From positions 1,922,001 through 1,986,000 of the forward strand of contig NZ_JAPEVI010000003.1 of assembly GCF_026240905.1 (NCBI RefSeq): a DNA stretch of 64,000 nucleotides. The letters run 5' to 3'. The position numbers and the translations under genes are program-made. Shown here in pieces: positions 17,202 to 26,581 of the stretch. The stretch comes from Roseibium salinum (lineage in GTDB: Bacteria > Pseudomonadota > Alphaproteobacteria > Rhizobiales > Stappiaceae). How positions within the stretch are numbered: position 1 is the stretch's first letter; every line of letters begins with the position of its first letter. The notes under the pieces were generated by a model. The model was given only the letters and a program-made list of their open reading frames with translations. It searched no databases and had not been told where the DNA came from.

Positions 17202-17927
17202 GTGGCCTATGCCGGAAGGGCGGGTTTCAATCAGTTGATTGCAGACCGGTTTCCCTGGGTCTGCGCCATCTGGCTGCATCTGGCCCTTTTTGTGCTGCTC
17301 GCCGATCAGGCAGCAACCGGCCGTTTCAGCCAGCCTGTATCGTCGCCCATTTCCGTCGAGATCTTCGTCGAGCCGCTGGCGGACGCCGGCACGCAGCATT
17401 CCGCGCCATTGCCGCCCGCGGCGAACCGGGCAGCGGCACTGACGGCCGGCGGCGAAGCGTCGATCGATGCCGACCCCGCAGCTGCCCCGGCAAGCGAACG
17501 CCCCGGCGAGGTGGCGGGGACCGGCACTGCGGCAGAGCCCGTCTGGATAGGCGCAACCAGTTACTACGCCGGCGACATCCTCAGCGATCCGCGTTCCGAA
17601 CAGGCGCGCGTGGCGCTTGCAACGCTGACGGGCGCCGACCAGGGCGAACAGTTGTGCGGCCTGGAAGCCATGGAGCAGGTACGGCACACGCAGCCGGGTT
17701 TCCGCCCGACAAGGCTGGCGCCGCATGCGCTGCGCAATTCGTTTCAGAAGGGAAATCTGATCCATGCCCCGGCGGCCGCCGTGCGGAGTGATCGGGTGTG
17801 GTATGAAATTGCCTACAGATGCCGGCTGGATACAGCGCACGAGGCCGTGGTCGGCTTTGAATACGCGCTCGGCAAGAGGATTGACCGGCAGCTCTGGGAC
17901 GAACTGGGTCTTGCGCCGATCCATTGA
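17202..17927 (+). CDS. DUF930 domain protein, single-pass membrane
   Basis: A 241-residue protein that begins at a GTG. One hydrophobic segment lies near residues 18-36, followed by a Pro/Ala-rich stretch to about residue 110. The C-terminal DUF930 domain shows DPRSEQARVALATLTGADQG, EQLCGLEAMEQVR, VWYEIAYRCRLD and FEYALGKRIDRQLWDELGL, the pattern common in Hyphomicrobiales. The function of the domain is unknown. The N-terminal layout resembles TonB-like anchors (membrane anchor, Pro-rich spacer), but no TonB C-terminal domain is present. Confidence 0.85.
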   Translation: MAYAGRAGFNQLIADRFPWVCAIWLHLALFVLLADQAATGRFSQPVSSPISVEIFVEPLADAGTQHSAPLPPAANRAAALTAGGEASIDADPAAAPASERPGEVAGTGTAAEPVWIGATSYYAGDILSDPRSEQARVALATLTGADQGEQLCGLEAMEQVRHTQPGFRPTRLAPHALRNSFQKGNLIHAPAAAVRSDRVWYEIAYRCRLDTAHEAVVGFEYALGKRIDRQLWDELGLAPIH

Positions 17928-17967
17928 GGACGGCAAACGCTTCGATTATCGGCTTGAAGGTGCTAGG

Positions 17968-17996
17968 GACGCGGCAGAGATCGTGTCTGCCGCGTC
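17968..17996. terminator. Hairpin between convergent genes
   Basis: A perfect 11-bp inverted repeat, GACGCGGCAGA (17968-17978) with TCTGCCGCGTC (17986-17996) and a 7-nt loop, sits between the convergent DUF930 and Sel1 genes. There is no T run on either side, so it may be a transcript-end stabiliser rather than a strong intrinsic terminator. Confidence 0.5.
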
Positions 17997-18047
17997 AGAT
18001 GGAATTGACAGGTTCAGGTGCCTTCAGGCCGGCAGCCTTGGCCGGTC

Positions 18048-18317
18048 TCAATGCATGGCCAGCCATTCACGGGCGGAACGCTGCGCTTCCGCGATCTGGG
18101 ACGGGCTCATTTCGCCGGAAATTTCCTTGCGATAGCGCCCGGCCTCCGGATTGCCCTTCAGGGCGGCGATGTTGAACCACTTGTGGGCGGTCACAAGGTC
18201 GGCTTCGCCGTGACGGCCGCAGGCGCTGTCCAGACCCATCTGGAACAGAATGTCGGCAGTGACGGGCTTTTCGCCCATGATGGCCATATCGGCCGAATGC
18301 ATTTCAAAACGAGCCAT
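18048..18317 (-). CDS. Small Sel1-repeat-like protein
   Basis: An 89-residue protein. The middle, DILFQMGLDSACGRHGEADL followed by VTAHKWFNIAALKGNPEAG, is a single Sel1-type (TPR-like) repeat found in protein-protein adaptors. A good ribosome site (AAAGGGGAGC) precedes the ATG. No signal peptide, so it is likely cytosolic. Partner unknown. Confidence 0.8.
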   Translation of the reverse strand: MARFEMHSADMAIMGEKPVTADILFQMGLDSACGRHGEADLVTAHKWFNIAALKGNPEAGRYRKEISGEMSPSQIAEAQRSAREWLAMH

Positions 18318-18764
18318 GATGCTCCCCTTTCATCTCTGTGAGACTTCCCGAATGCGTCTGGGAAACGTAAGCTTTTGCAAAGCTGTTCTCGCCGTTTCCT
18401 GACATCCACTTCATCAGGAGCAGTTAAAAGGCCCGTTAAAATACAGGTTTAACGTAATGCGAACAAAAATTTAAACAAATCTGAAGTTTACGCGATGGTA
18501 ATCATGTGGTTGCGATTTTCCCTTTAAAGACAGTGGCCTTTTCTGAAAAGTCGACGGGACGCATCAACGGTCTGTTCACCATGGTTTCGTTTCGCAGCCT
18601 GGATGGCTGAAGCCACCCTGCGTCCTTGCCTTCCCTCCCGGCCTGCCCGCAGGATCCACGGAAATATCCGGCACCTGACGTAAGGAGACGGGTTTTCTGG
18701 ACGCGGTCAAGCCGCTACATTCCCTTTCCGTAAACGGAAGGCACTTCGCCTTGGGAGGGAAAAC
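18318..18764. other. Divergent intergenic region, Sel1 gene to DUF2147 gene
   Basis: 447 bases without a credible gene. The middle (about 18420-18530) is clearly AT-rich and should contain promoters for both flanking genes. Near the right end, TTCCGT-AA-ACGGAA (around 18725-18740) forms a small dyad 30-40 bp before the DUF2147 start. No other structure seen. Confidence 0.4.
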
Positions 18765-19187
18765 ATGCTGAAATCCTTTTTGACCTCCGGCCTCATTGCC
18801 GCCGGTCTTGCCGCCACATCTGCAAGCCTGGCTTCCGCCGCCGACGCCAAGGGCGACTGGGTCCGCCCGAACGGGGCGTCCAAGATCCGCATCAGTTCCT
18901 GCGGCGCTTCGCTGTGCGGCAAACTGATCTGGCTGCGCGAACCGCGCAATGACACGCAGAACCCCGATGCGTCCAAGCGCGAGCGCCCGCTGCTCGGCGT
19001 TCAGATCGTGCAGTCGATGAAACCGACGGATCAGGCCGGCCAGTGGAAAGGCAAGGTCTATAATGCGGAGGACGGCAAGACCTATACCGGCTTCATCAAG
19101 CTCGTTTCGTCAGATGAGCTGAAGCTGGAAGGCTGTGTCATGGGAGGGCTGATCTGCAAGGGCGAGACCTGGACGCGGGCGCAATAG
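18765..19187 (+). CDS. DUF2147 secreted protein
   Basis: A 140-residue exported protein. Residues 1-26 are a signal peptide (MLKSFLTSGLIAAGLAATSA, cleavage after LASA). The mature part has GDWVRPNGASKIRISSCGAS, LCGKLIWLREPRND, GKVYNAEDGKTYTGFIKL and LEGCVMGGLICKGETW, the conserved blocks of DUF2147, a lipocalin-like periplasmic family. Four cysteines could form two disulfides. GGGAGGG precedes the ATG. Function unknown. Confidence 0.92.
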   Translation: MLKSFLTSGLIAAGLAATSASLASAADAKGDWVRPNGASKIRISSCGASLCGKLIWLREPRNDTQNPDASKRERPLLGVQIVQSMKPTDQAGQWKGKVYNAEDGKTYTGFIKLVSSDELKLEGCVMGGLICKGETWTRAQ

Positions 19188-19306
19188 CGCCCCTGCCTTC
19201 GCCAAGTCGTCCCGATCTGGCGATCTCTCTGCCGCATGTGCCGGCAAGAAAGTGTGGCGCACGCCTCACCGGCATGGCGGCGGGGCCGTTCGGGCGTCCG
19301 GCTGCC

Positions 19307-19771
19307 TCAAACAAGCATCTTCTTGTAGCCCCGATGGCTCTGGTCGTAGCCGAGGCGCATATAGAACTGATGTGAGCCTTCCCGCTCCTTGTTGGAGGTG
19401 AGCTGCACCAGACAGGCACCTGCTTCCGCGGCCAGGGCTTCGGCCTTTTGCATCATCAGTCGGCCGACACCGGTTCCGCGCCGGTCCGCCCGCACGTGGA
19501 CGCTTTCCAGTTCCACCCGAGGGCGTCCCGTGAAGGCAAGGCCTTTGAGGAAATGGATCTGAAAGGTTCCGACCACCGCTCCCGCCCCATCCAGGGCCAC
19601 ATAGATATCGACCTCCGGCGCGGCACGGAGTGCGTCAAAGGCAGGGCGATAGTCCTGCCAATCGGCAAACTCCTTGTCCCTGCGCACGCTTGTGGCGCCT
19701 GCATTGATGATGGCAACGATCTCGCGCAGATGCTCGGGGCGCGCCTTTTCAATTCCAATCGAAGGGATCAT
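19307..19771 (-). CDS. GNAT-family N-acetyltransferase
   Basis: A 154-residue enzyme with the GNAT fold. Motif A, VRADRRGTGVGRLMMQKAEA, binds acetyl-CoA; LTSNKEREGSHQFYMRLGY is the typical C-terminal motif B. Related small GNATs acetylate amino acids or toxins, but the substrate cannot be assigned. It lies just downstream of the GT39-like gene on the same strand (37-bp gap) and may be co-transcribed with it. Confidence 0.92.
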   Translation of the reverse strand: MIPSIGIEKARPEHLREIVAIINAGATSVRRDKEFADWQDYRPAFDALRAAPEVDIYVALDGAGAVVGTFQIHFLKGLAFTGRPRVELESVHVRADRRGTGVGRLMMQKAEALAAEAGACLVQLTSNKEREGSHQFYMRLGYDQSHRGYKKMLV

Positions 19772-19808
19772 CAGATCAGCTCACGCTTGTTTTCCAGTAT
19801 ATGCATGT

Positions 19809-21350
19809 CTACCGGCAGGCTGGTGCTGAGGGATCCAGCTCGGCCACGCCCCACCAGGTGCTCCGCCAATCAGGACCCTTCCACAGATGCGGCCAGGTGC
19901 CGGTCAGATAGTGGACCGAAAGCGGGGCCTGTGCCTCCCAGAAGGCGACCCTGGCGAACCGCTCCCCGGCCGGAGCTGCCGGCTGCCGGTCGCCCTCCTC
20001 CCAGATGAAGAAGCATTTTTCACGCGCCGCCGTGCGCGCCGGAATGGCGCTGGTGACGATGCGTGCATCCGGAAACAGAACTCTGAGGTTGCCGCCCGTA
20101 TAGCCGTCATCGGCAATCAGGGTCGCATCGGCGGCGCCGAGCCCGGCCAGGGGGGCCTGCAGATCCGCGTAGGGCTTCATGTGCCGGCAATTGCCGCCGC
20201 ACCAGAACCTGTCCGGCGCGGCCAGTCCCGGCACGCGGGCCAGAAAGGCGACCGCCGCCACAGCGATGACGATGGCGGCAAGCCAGCGCCACCGGCGCTG
20301 AAAGCCGAAGCGTTCAAGATCGGCAAACAGGTAGATGGGCAACAGGAGCATGAGCGGATGCATGTGCCGCTCCTTCACATAGGTTGCCCCGGTCACGACG
20401 ATGATGAGAGCCGTCAAGGCGATCATGGCCAGGACGGTGCGCCCGCAAAGCCGCGCGACGGCGGTGACGGACGGGATGACCGGCTCCCGCCGCCCGATGT
20501 AACGCGGCCAGAAGAGGACGAGCAGGATCGGCAGCAGGGGAACGGAAAATCCCAGGAGCCCGAACGCCAGTTTGCCAAGCCCCTCGCCTGCGCGCAAAAC
20601 ATGGGAGGCCTCGTCGGTCATGCCCATGGTCTTGGAGACGGCTGACAGCAGTGCCAGGCCTTCGCTGACGATCCACCAGGCATAGGGGCTGTAGAGGAGC
20701 ACCGCCGCCAGCGGCACGAGCAGCAGGCCGGTCAGGCGAAGCTTCGGGCGCCACTCCCGGTCGCTTGCCGCCGCTAGGACGAGAGCCAGCGCAAACAACG
20801 GATAGGAATGCTTGGCGAGCAGCCCCGCTCCTGCCACCAGGCCGAAGAGCACATAGAAGACTAGCCGCTCCGTCTCCAGCGCCTTCACGAACAGATAGGC
20901 ACTGGCCACACAGGCCGTTGTGAGCACCACCGTGTGGGTGACGCCCTCATGCAGGTTCCAGCCGAACTGGTAGTAGAGCGAATAGGAAAAGGCGCAAAGG
21001 GCGGCCAATCGCGGGTCCGAGACCGCCTTGCGGGCGATCAGGAACAGAAAGAGGGCGGCAATCGAGATGAGCCCGTATTTGACGAAGAGCGCGGCCCAGA
21101 TCGTCGGCCCGAACACTTGCTGGGCGGACCAGAGCAGCCATTCGTAGAATGGCGGCTGGCGCAGCATGTAGCCGGCCTGAAGCGTCTGCACGAGGACATT
21201 CTCGAACATGTCGTCCGTGCCGAGCACCGGTGACGACAGCGCGCGCAGCAACAGATGGGAGAGGCCCCAGAGCGCAACGACGGCCCACACACCGGAGGGC
21301 GTGGCGTAGAACGGCGTCTGTGCGCGGGAGGCTGTTGCGGATATGGTCAT
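19809..21350 (-). CDS. GT39/ArnT-like integral-membrane glycosyltransferase
   Basis: A 513-residue inner-membrane protein with about ten to twelve hydrophobic helices. Early acidic residues in SSPVLGTDDMFENVL followed by RQPPFYEWLLWSAQQVFG are the hallmark of the GT-C/PMT (family 39) fold, where the acidic residue in the first periplasmic loop is catalytic. These enzymes use polyprenyl-phosphate sugars as donors and modify lipid A, lipids or proteins on the periplasmic side. The C-terminal 140 residues are soluble and periplasmic. Acceptor unknown. Confidence 0.85.
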   Translation of the reverse strand: MTISATASRAQTPFYATPSGVWAVVALWGLSHLLLRALSSPVLGTDDMFENVLVQTLQAGYMLRQPPFYEWLLWSAQQVFGPTIWAALFVKYGLISIAALFLFLIARKAVSDPRLAALCAFSYSLYYQFGWNLHEGVTHTVVLTTACVASAYLFVKALETERLVFYVLFGLVAGAGLLAKHSYPLFALALVLAAASDREWRPKLRLTGLLLVPLAAVLLYSPYAWWIVSEGLALLSAVSKTMGMTDEASHVLRAGEGLGKLAFGLLGFSVPLLPILLVLFWPRYIGRREPVIPSVTAVARLCGRTVLAMIALTALIIVVTGATYVKERHMHPLMLLLPIYLFADLERFGFQRRWRWLAAIVIAVAAVAFLARVPGLAAPDRFWCGGNCRHMKPYADLQAPLAGLGAADATLIADDGYTGGNLRVLFPDARIVTSAIPARTAAREKCFFIWEEGDRQPAAPAGERFARVAFWEAQAPLSVHYLTGTWPHLWKGPDWRSTWWGVAELDPSAPACR

Positions 21351-21573
21351 TCGGGTTTGCTGATCGGCTTTCGGACGTTCAGCCGTTTAGCGCATTTGGC
21401 CGGAGTTTCCTAGCAAGGCTGGCGGTTGATGCCAGTCACAACCGACCATAACTCATTGGTTCGAGCGTGCAACGGGCTGTACCTTTGCTTTACAAGATAC
21501 AGCCCCGCAACGAGATGACTCCGGTGAGCGGCAGCACCGCGCCTTGCGGGGCCAGGCCGGTCACCGGCATTTG

Positions 21574-23055
21574 TCATTCCAGGCCGATCTTCGATTTCAG
21601 CAGATCGTTCACCGCCTGCGGATTGGCCTTGCCCTGGGACTGTTTCATCACCTGGCCGACGAACCAGCCGAGCAGGCCCGGCTTGTTTTTCGCCTGTTCG
21701 ACCTTGTCCGGGTTGGCGGCGATGATCTCGTCCACGATGGCCTCGATCGCGCCGAGGTCGGTGACCTGCTTCATGCCGCGCTCGTCGACGATCTTCGCCG
21801 GGTCGCCGCCTTCGGTCCAGACGATTTCGAAGAGGTCCTTGGCGATCTTGCCGGAGATGACGCCTTCCTTGATGAGGTCGACAATGGCACCGAGCTGCCC
21901 GGCCGATACCGGGCTTGCGGAAAGCTCCATGCCTTCCTTGTTGAGGCGGCCGAAGAGTTCGTTGATCACCCAGTTGGCGGCGACCTTCGCATCCCGTCCC
22001 TTGGCGACTTCCTCGAAGAAATCGGCGGACGCTTTTTCAAACACCAGAATGTCGGCGTCATAGGCGGTCAGGCCGTAGTCGCCCATGAAGCGCTTCTTCT
22101 TGTCGTCCGGCAGTTCCGGCAGGTACTGGGCCAGATCGTCGACATATTCCCGGGTGAATTCCAGCGGCAGCAGGTCCGGATCCGGGAAATAGCGGTAGTC
22201 GTGCGCTTCTTCCTTGGAGCGCATGGAGCGGGTTTCGCCCTTGACCGCATCGAACAGGCGGGTTTCCTGATCGATCACGCCGCCGTCTTCCAGGATCGCC
22301 ACCTGGCGGCGGGCTTCGTACTCGATCGCCTGGCCGACGAAGCGGATCGAGTTGACGTTCTTGATCTCGCAGCGCGTGCCGAATTCACCGCCCGGACGGC
22401 GCACGGAGACGTTGACGTCGGCGCGCATGGAGCCCTGGTCCATGTTGCCGTCGCAGGTGCCGAGGTAGCGCAGGATGGTGCGCAGCTTGGTGAGGTAGGC
22501 CTTGGCTTCGTCCGAAGACCGCAGGTCCGGCTTGGAGACGATTTCCATCAGCGCCACGCCGGAGCGGTTCAGATCGACGAAGGACATGGTCGGATGCTGG
22601 TCGTGCAGCGACTTGCCGGCATCCTGCTCCAGATGCAGGCGCTCGACGCCGATCTCGACCTGCTCGTCCGGCATGTCGAGAAGGATCTTGCCTTCGCCGA
22701 CGATCGGCTGCTTGAACTGGGAGATCTGATAGCCCTGCGGGAGATCCGGATAGAAATAGTTCTTCCGGTCGAATACCGATTTCAGGTTGATATGCGCCTT
22801 GAGGCCGAGACCGGTGCGGATCGCCTGACGGACGCATTCCTCGTTGATGACCGGCAGCATGCCCGGCATCGCCGCGTCAACGAAACTGACATTGTCGTTG
22901 GGGTCCTTGCCGAATTGGGTCGAGGCGCTGGAGAAGAGCTTGGCTTCGGAGGTGACCTGGGCATGAACTTCCATGCCGATCACGATTTCCCAATCGCCGG
23001 TCGCGCCCTTGATGAATTTCTTCGGATCGGGTGTGCGTACGTCGACAATCGTCAT
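21574..23055 (-). CDS. gatB: Asp-tRNA(Asn)/Glu-tRNA(Gln) amidotransferase subunit B
   Basis: A 493-residue subunit of GatCAB, which converts misacylated Glu-tRNA(Gln) and Asp-tRNA(Asn) to the correct amide forms. Family signatures are [50 protein letters not shown] and the [12 protein letters not shown] block near residue 270, with a C-terminal YqeY-like tRNA-binding domain. Length is normal. gatA and gatC are not in the window. The start is [15 protein letters not shown] at 23055. Confidence 0.98.
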   Translation of the reverse strand: MTIVDVRTPDPKKFIKGATGDWEIVIGMEVHAQVTSEAKLFSSASTQFGKDPNDNVSFVDAAMPGMLPVINEECVRQAIRTGLGLKAHINLKSVFDRKNYFYPDLPQGYQISQFKQPIVGEGKILLDMPDEQVEIGVERLHLEQDAGKSLHDQHPTMSFVDLNRSGVALMEIVSKPDLRSSDEAKAYLTKLRTILRYLGTCDGNMDQGSMRADVNVSVRRPGGEFGTRCEIKNVNSIRFVGQAIEYEARRQVAILEDGGVIDQETRLFDAVKGETRSMRSKEEAHDYRYFPDPDLLPLEFTREYVDDLAQYLPELPDDKKKRFMGDYGLTAYDADILVFEKASADFFEEVAKGRDAKVAANWVINELFGRLNKEGMELSASPVSAGQLGAIVDLIKEGVISGKIAKDLFEIVWTEGGDPAKIVDERGMKQVTDLGAIEAIVDEIIAANPDKVEQAKNKPGLLGWFVGQVMKQSQGKANPQAVNDLLKSKIGLE

Positions 23056-23265
23056 TGCGTCTAAAATCCTGTTCTGTACTTATCTGCGCCCTTTCGGCAG
23101 CGGAGGATGACTTGCTGCGGCGCACGTTGCTAGCCGGATTGATGCCTAGTCGGGAATTGTGCCGGCTGCAAGGGTTTCCTTGGGCGCTTGCGCGAGGTGC
23201 AATCAATTTGAACACCACACGATCGCTCACGGCACATCTGTGGAACTTCAAACGCGCGGCACTGC

Positions 23266-23553
23266 CTAATCCGGGCGCGGCGGATGTTTTGCCTGGCCCG
23301 TGCGCATGATGAAGCCGATCAGCACCGCGACGGCCTGGTAGAGTTCGATCGGGATTTCCTGATCAATTTCGATCTGGGACAAGGCCTCGGCCATCATCGG
23401 ATTTTCCTCGATCGGCACGCCGGCCTCGCGGGCGAGCTTCTCGATCTGCTCGGCGATCGAGCCCGCTCCCTTGGCGGTGACAACCGGGGCGCCGTCGTTC
23501 TCATACTGGAGCGCGACGGCCAGTTTCTTGCCAGGCGTTTTGTTTTCGCTCAC
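23266..23553 (-). CDS. FlhB C-terminal-domain protein (EscU/YscU/HrcU switch homologue)
   Basis: A 95-residue protein equal to the cytosolic FlhB-CC part only: KKLAVALQYENDGAPVVTAK, IAEQIEKLAREAGVPIEENP, LSQIEIDQEIPIELYQAVA. It lacks the four membrane helices and the NPTH self-cleavage motif, so it resembles the already cleaved domain. In FlhB this part selects flagellar export substrates together with FliK. The FliK-like gene is 34 bp upstream on the same strand, so the two form a substrate-specificity pair away from any flagellar operon here. Confidence 0.92.
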   Translation of the reverse strand: MSENKTPGKKLAVALQYENDGAPVVTAKGAGSIAEQIEKLAREAGVPIEENPMMAEALSQIEIDQEIPIELYQAVAVLIGFIMRTGQAKHPPRPD

Positions 23554-23587
23554 CGTTCCGCTCCTTCAGGCCGTCATGCGCATTTGT

Positions 23588-25984
23588 CTAAGACTGCCGG
23601 TCGACCAGCGCGCCAAATCGGGCGGCTGTCTTCGGCGGCAAGCCGCGGATCAACCTCAATTCCTGCAGGTCCAGCCCGGCATCCGCGAAGGATGCTTCCA
23701 GGCTGGCGCGAACCGCGTTCAGGCTGTCATAGGTTTCTTTCCGGTCGATCCAGAGACTGGCGTAAGTGCCCCCGCCGCGCAGGCTGATCGCAGCCTCCAA
23801 GGGCCCGGTTGCCGTCAGGTCCAGGGCAAAACGCAAACGCCACGCCGGTTCCTGCTCCTCTTCGCCGTCGCGGCCGCCGCCGTCGCGTCCGACCTGCATC
23901 TGCATGACCGCCGTTTCGTGACCGAGCGCCAGCGGAAGCTCAAGGACGATGTCCATGGGGCGGGATGCGGCCCGCGGCCCCTCGTCGCTCAAAAGGCCGG
24001 AATTGACGAACTGGGTCAGGCGCATTCTGGCAAGGGCGGAATCGGTTTCCTGCAGCAGCGACTGCAGGTTCTGCGGCGTGCTGCCGGCCACATGTCCGCT
24101 TCCGCCCTGCTGCGCCTGCCCTTGCGGGGCGCCGTGCCTGGAGGGAACCGGCGGCTGGCCCGCCGGACGGGAGACCTGCGCTTCGGCGCCGAGCTGCTGC
24201 AACAGCGCCTTCAGCGACAGCAATGCGGACTTGAGGTCCGGAAGCGGCTGTAGCCCGCTTCCAGGCCGCATGGCCTGTGCTTCCCGGAACTGCCCGGAGA
24301 GGCGCACGGCCTGCTGCAGATCCTTGCCGGTGAGGCTTTGTGCCGAATTCAGCCGCAGCCCCAGGATCTGCTGCATCGCCTTGACCACCGGGTCCGGCAG
24401 CGATGCCTTTCCGGCCGCCTGGGTCGTCATCAGGGAACTGACTTGCGCGAACAGCGCGCCGAACCCGGCCTGTTGTTCGGCCAGTGGCTGCCTCAAGAGG
24501 GCCGCGACCTGCTGCGCCGGATTTTGCAGGCCCGAAACAGCTTCCCCGCCCGCGGACACAGGCGGGCCGGCAGGTGCCGGATAAGGCTGCGCGGGAATGG
24601 CGCGGGAAAATGACAGTTCCAGCCGAGCCGTTCCTCCTGGTGCGTACCCGGACGGCGTCCCGGCAGTGCCCGCGGCTTGCAGCGCAGTGTTTTGAACGGG
24701 TGCAGCTCCGGCAGGGGGCGCCTGCTGCCCGGGCATTCGCGCTGCACCGGGCACACTTGCCGGAGTGCCCTGTCCGCCCTGGGCGGGCGTATTCGCCAAT
24801 GCTTGAACCGCCGGGCCGGAGGGTCCTGGCGACGGCGGCGGTCTCCTGCCGACCGACCCTTCCGCCAGCCCTGCCGCTGCCGGTGAGGCCTGGCCAGGGG
24901 AAGCGGATGTCGGAACGCCTTGCGGTCCGGCACCGGAAACCGGCTGCCCCGGAAGACTGACGTTACCGCCGGTAACTTGAACCGGGCCGGTGTGGATCTG
25001 GGACGGGGTGACCGGTTGCGAGGCTGGTGCCGGGGTTTGCAGGTTGGGCGCTCCGGGCAGCGGTGCGGTTGCCGGTCCAAAAGTCGCCTGGCCGCCGCCT
25101 GCGGAAAGCGATGTGGGCGCGCCGGAGACTGCCGGCAGCGGCGCTGCTGCAGGCTGTGCCGGGGGCTGTGGCGCCGTGGATGGTGAGGCAGCGCCGGGCG
25201 GAACCGATGCACCGGGCCGGCCCGCCGCCGGAACAAGTCCGCCCGCTGGAAGCACGTTGCCCGGGGTCGCCGCCGGCGCATTGCCGGCCGGAGTGGCGGC
25301 CTGGGGCGCAACGCCTGGTGTTGTCGAGACTGTCGGGGCCCCAGCGGCAGGGACCGGTTGAGATGAAGCTCCCGGCACGGGCACAGTCGGCGACATATTG
25401 GTGCCAGAGGCAGGAACGGTCGGCCCCTGGCCCGGCGTGGGCGCTGCCGCTGGCTGTCCGGCCGCCGTGGAAGTTCCCTGCGGCACGCCCGCGGCCTGCT
25501 GTGCTGGCGGAGCAGCCGGCACTGGTGCCGGTGATGGCGCACCGCTGGAAGCGGCCGTTCCCGCAGCTGCTTGCGGCGAACCGCCGAGTGTCTGCACCAG
25601 ATGCACCAGTGCAGGATCGGACCGAGGAATTGGACTACTGACGGCAGTCGCAGGCTGCCCGGATGCGCCACCCGGCAGATTGCCGGGTTGGGATTGGAGA
25701 AGTTGCCCGGACGGCCGGGCGGGTTCGGCGGCACCCGATGTGGTGATCTGGATGGCCGGCTGCTGCTTGCTGCCGGATACGGTGATGGTGACTTCGGCGC
25801 CGACGGGAAGCGGCGCCGGAACGCGCAAGTCGATCCGAGCGTCCGCGGCTGCCAGACGAATCACGCCACCGGGCAGATTGGCCTCCACTCGCGCCTTGAG
25901 CTCCGTTCCCGGCTCCAGTCCCTGGACGGCCGCATTGCTGCTCGTCCCCTGGGCAAGGGGCAGCGCAGTCACCGTTTTGACCAT
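23588..25984 (-). CDS. FliK-like flagellar hook-length control protein
   Basis: 798 residues. About residues 1-75 form a small beta domain (LEPGTELKARVEANLPGGVI, GAEVTITVSG). Residues about 80-560 are extremely rich in Pro, Ala, Gly and Gln and look disordered, as in a molecular ruler. The C-terminal hook-length-control domain (about 690-798) shows DIVLELPLALGHETAVMQMQ, WRLRFALDLTATGPLEAAIS and LDLQELRLIRGLP. FliK sets hook length and triggers the export switch through FlhB. ATG at 25984 is preferred to the adjacent GTG because GGAG lies 8 bp upstream. An FNR-like box lies 70 bp upstream. Confidence 0.85.
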   Translation of the reverse strand: MVKTVTALPLAQGTSSNAAVQGLEPGTELKARVEANLPGGVIRLAAADARIDLRVPAPLPVGAEVTITVSGSKQQPAIQITTSGAAEPARPSGQLLQSQPGNLPGGASGQPATAVSSPIPRSDPALVHLVQTLGGSPQAAAGTAASSGAPSPAPVPAAPPAQQAAGVPQGTSTAAGQPAAAPTPGQGPTVPASGTNMSPTVPVPGASSQPVPAAGAPTVSTTPGVAPQAATPAGNAPAATPGNVLPAGGLVPAAGRPGASVPPGAASPSTAPQPPAQPAAAPLPAVSGAPTSLSAGGGQATFGPATAPLPGAPNLQTPAPASQPVTPSQIHTGPVQVTGGNVSLPGQPVSGAGPQGVPTSASPGQASPAAAGLAEGSVGRRPPPSPGPSGPAVQALANTPAQGGQGTPASVPGAARMPGQQAPPAGAAPVQNTALQAAGTAGTPSGYAPGGTARLELSFSRAIPAQPYPAPAGPPVSAGGEAVSGLQNPAQQVAALLRQPLAEQQAGFGALFAQVSSLMTTQAAGKASLPDPVVKAMQQILGLRLNSAQSLTGKDLQQAVRLSGQFREAQAMRPGSGLQPLPDLKSALLSLKALLQQLGAEAQVSRPAGQPPVPSRHGAPQGQAQQGGSGHVAGSTPQNLQSLLQETDSALARMRLTQFVNSGLLSDEGPRAASRPMDIVLELPLALGHETAVMQMQVGRDGGGRDGEEEQEPAWRLRFALDLTATGPLEAAISLRGGGTYASLWIDRKETYDSLNAVRASLEASFADAGLDLQELRLIRGLPPKTAARFGALVDRQS

Positions 25985-26054
25985 CACATCATCTCCGTGT
26001 GGTCAGAGAATCATAAGGGCCAAGTATGGCCGGTTTCTTAAGCATTGCCCAGAC

Positions 26055-26068
26055 TTGACCCTGATCAA
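26055..26068. promoter_or_regulatory. FNR/FnrL-type box
   Basis: TTGACCCTGATCAA matches the FNR consensus TTGAT-N4-ATCAA at 9 of 10 fixed positions; TTGAC in the left half is a common alphaproteobacterial variant. It lies between divergent fliK (ATG 70 bp away) and the DUF6455 gene (GTG at 26277). ACATAT at 26094-26099 could be a -10 box, which would put the FNR centre near -44 for the plus-strand gene. Confidence 0.6.
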
Positions 26069-26276
26069 GGCTCCGACAGCACGGATAGGTCAAACATATG
26101 TCCATCAGCCGTCAGGTCGCTGTGTGCATCTTGCGCTAAGACCAACGCAGGCAAGATGTCCAGCACTCCAGGGACGGTCGGTTCGCGGACGGACAATCGG
26201 CTCCGATCAACCGGCTGCTGACCGGAAACCGGATGCGGACTGAACGGTTACGCCGACAGGCAGAGGGAGAGACAGC

Positions 26277-26537
26277 GTGAACTGGATGAACCGCCTTAAT
26301 GAACGCGCTGAATTGATGGGAAGAATGCTCGAGACCATGGGGGCCATGAAGCATGTGCCCTCAGGGGTGCAAGCCGACATGGCCATGCGCTCCGCGGCCT
26401 TCCGCTGCATATCGTGCACGCAAACGGAAGCCTGCCGCAAGTGGCTGGACAGCCATCCGGAAGGAGCCCGCAAGGCCTTGCCGCAATGTCCGAACGCGCC
26501 TCTGTTCAACAGTTGGACCGACAGTTCCACTGAGTGA
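26277..26537 (+). CDS. DUF6455 small cysteine-rich protein
   Basis: An 86-residue protein starting at GTG behind CAGAGGGAGAGA. The conserved pattern is FRCISCTQTEACRKWLDSH then LPQCPNAPLFNSW: four cysteines in a C-x2-C-x5-C...C array that could bind metal or an iron-sulfur centre. Length and motif match the DUF6455 family of alphaproteobacteria. The upstream FNR-like box suggests low-oxygen induction (inference). Function unknown. Confidence 0.85.
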   Translation: MNWMNRLNERAELMGRMLETMGAMKHVPSGVQADMAMRSAAFRCISCTQTEACRKWLDSHPEGARKALPQCPNAPLFNSWTDSSTE

Positions 26538-26581
26538 ACACCGGCCTTCCCGAAACCGCGGAGAGGCGTTCGGACGCCGGA

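Noticed and set aside
21544..23064. A 506-residue open frame antisense to gatB
   Set aside because: It is the mirror of gatB codons; composition and lack of motifs show it is not a gene.
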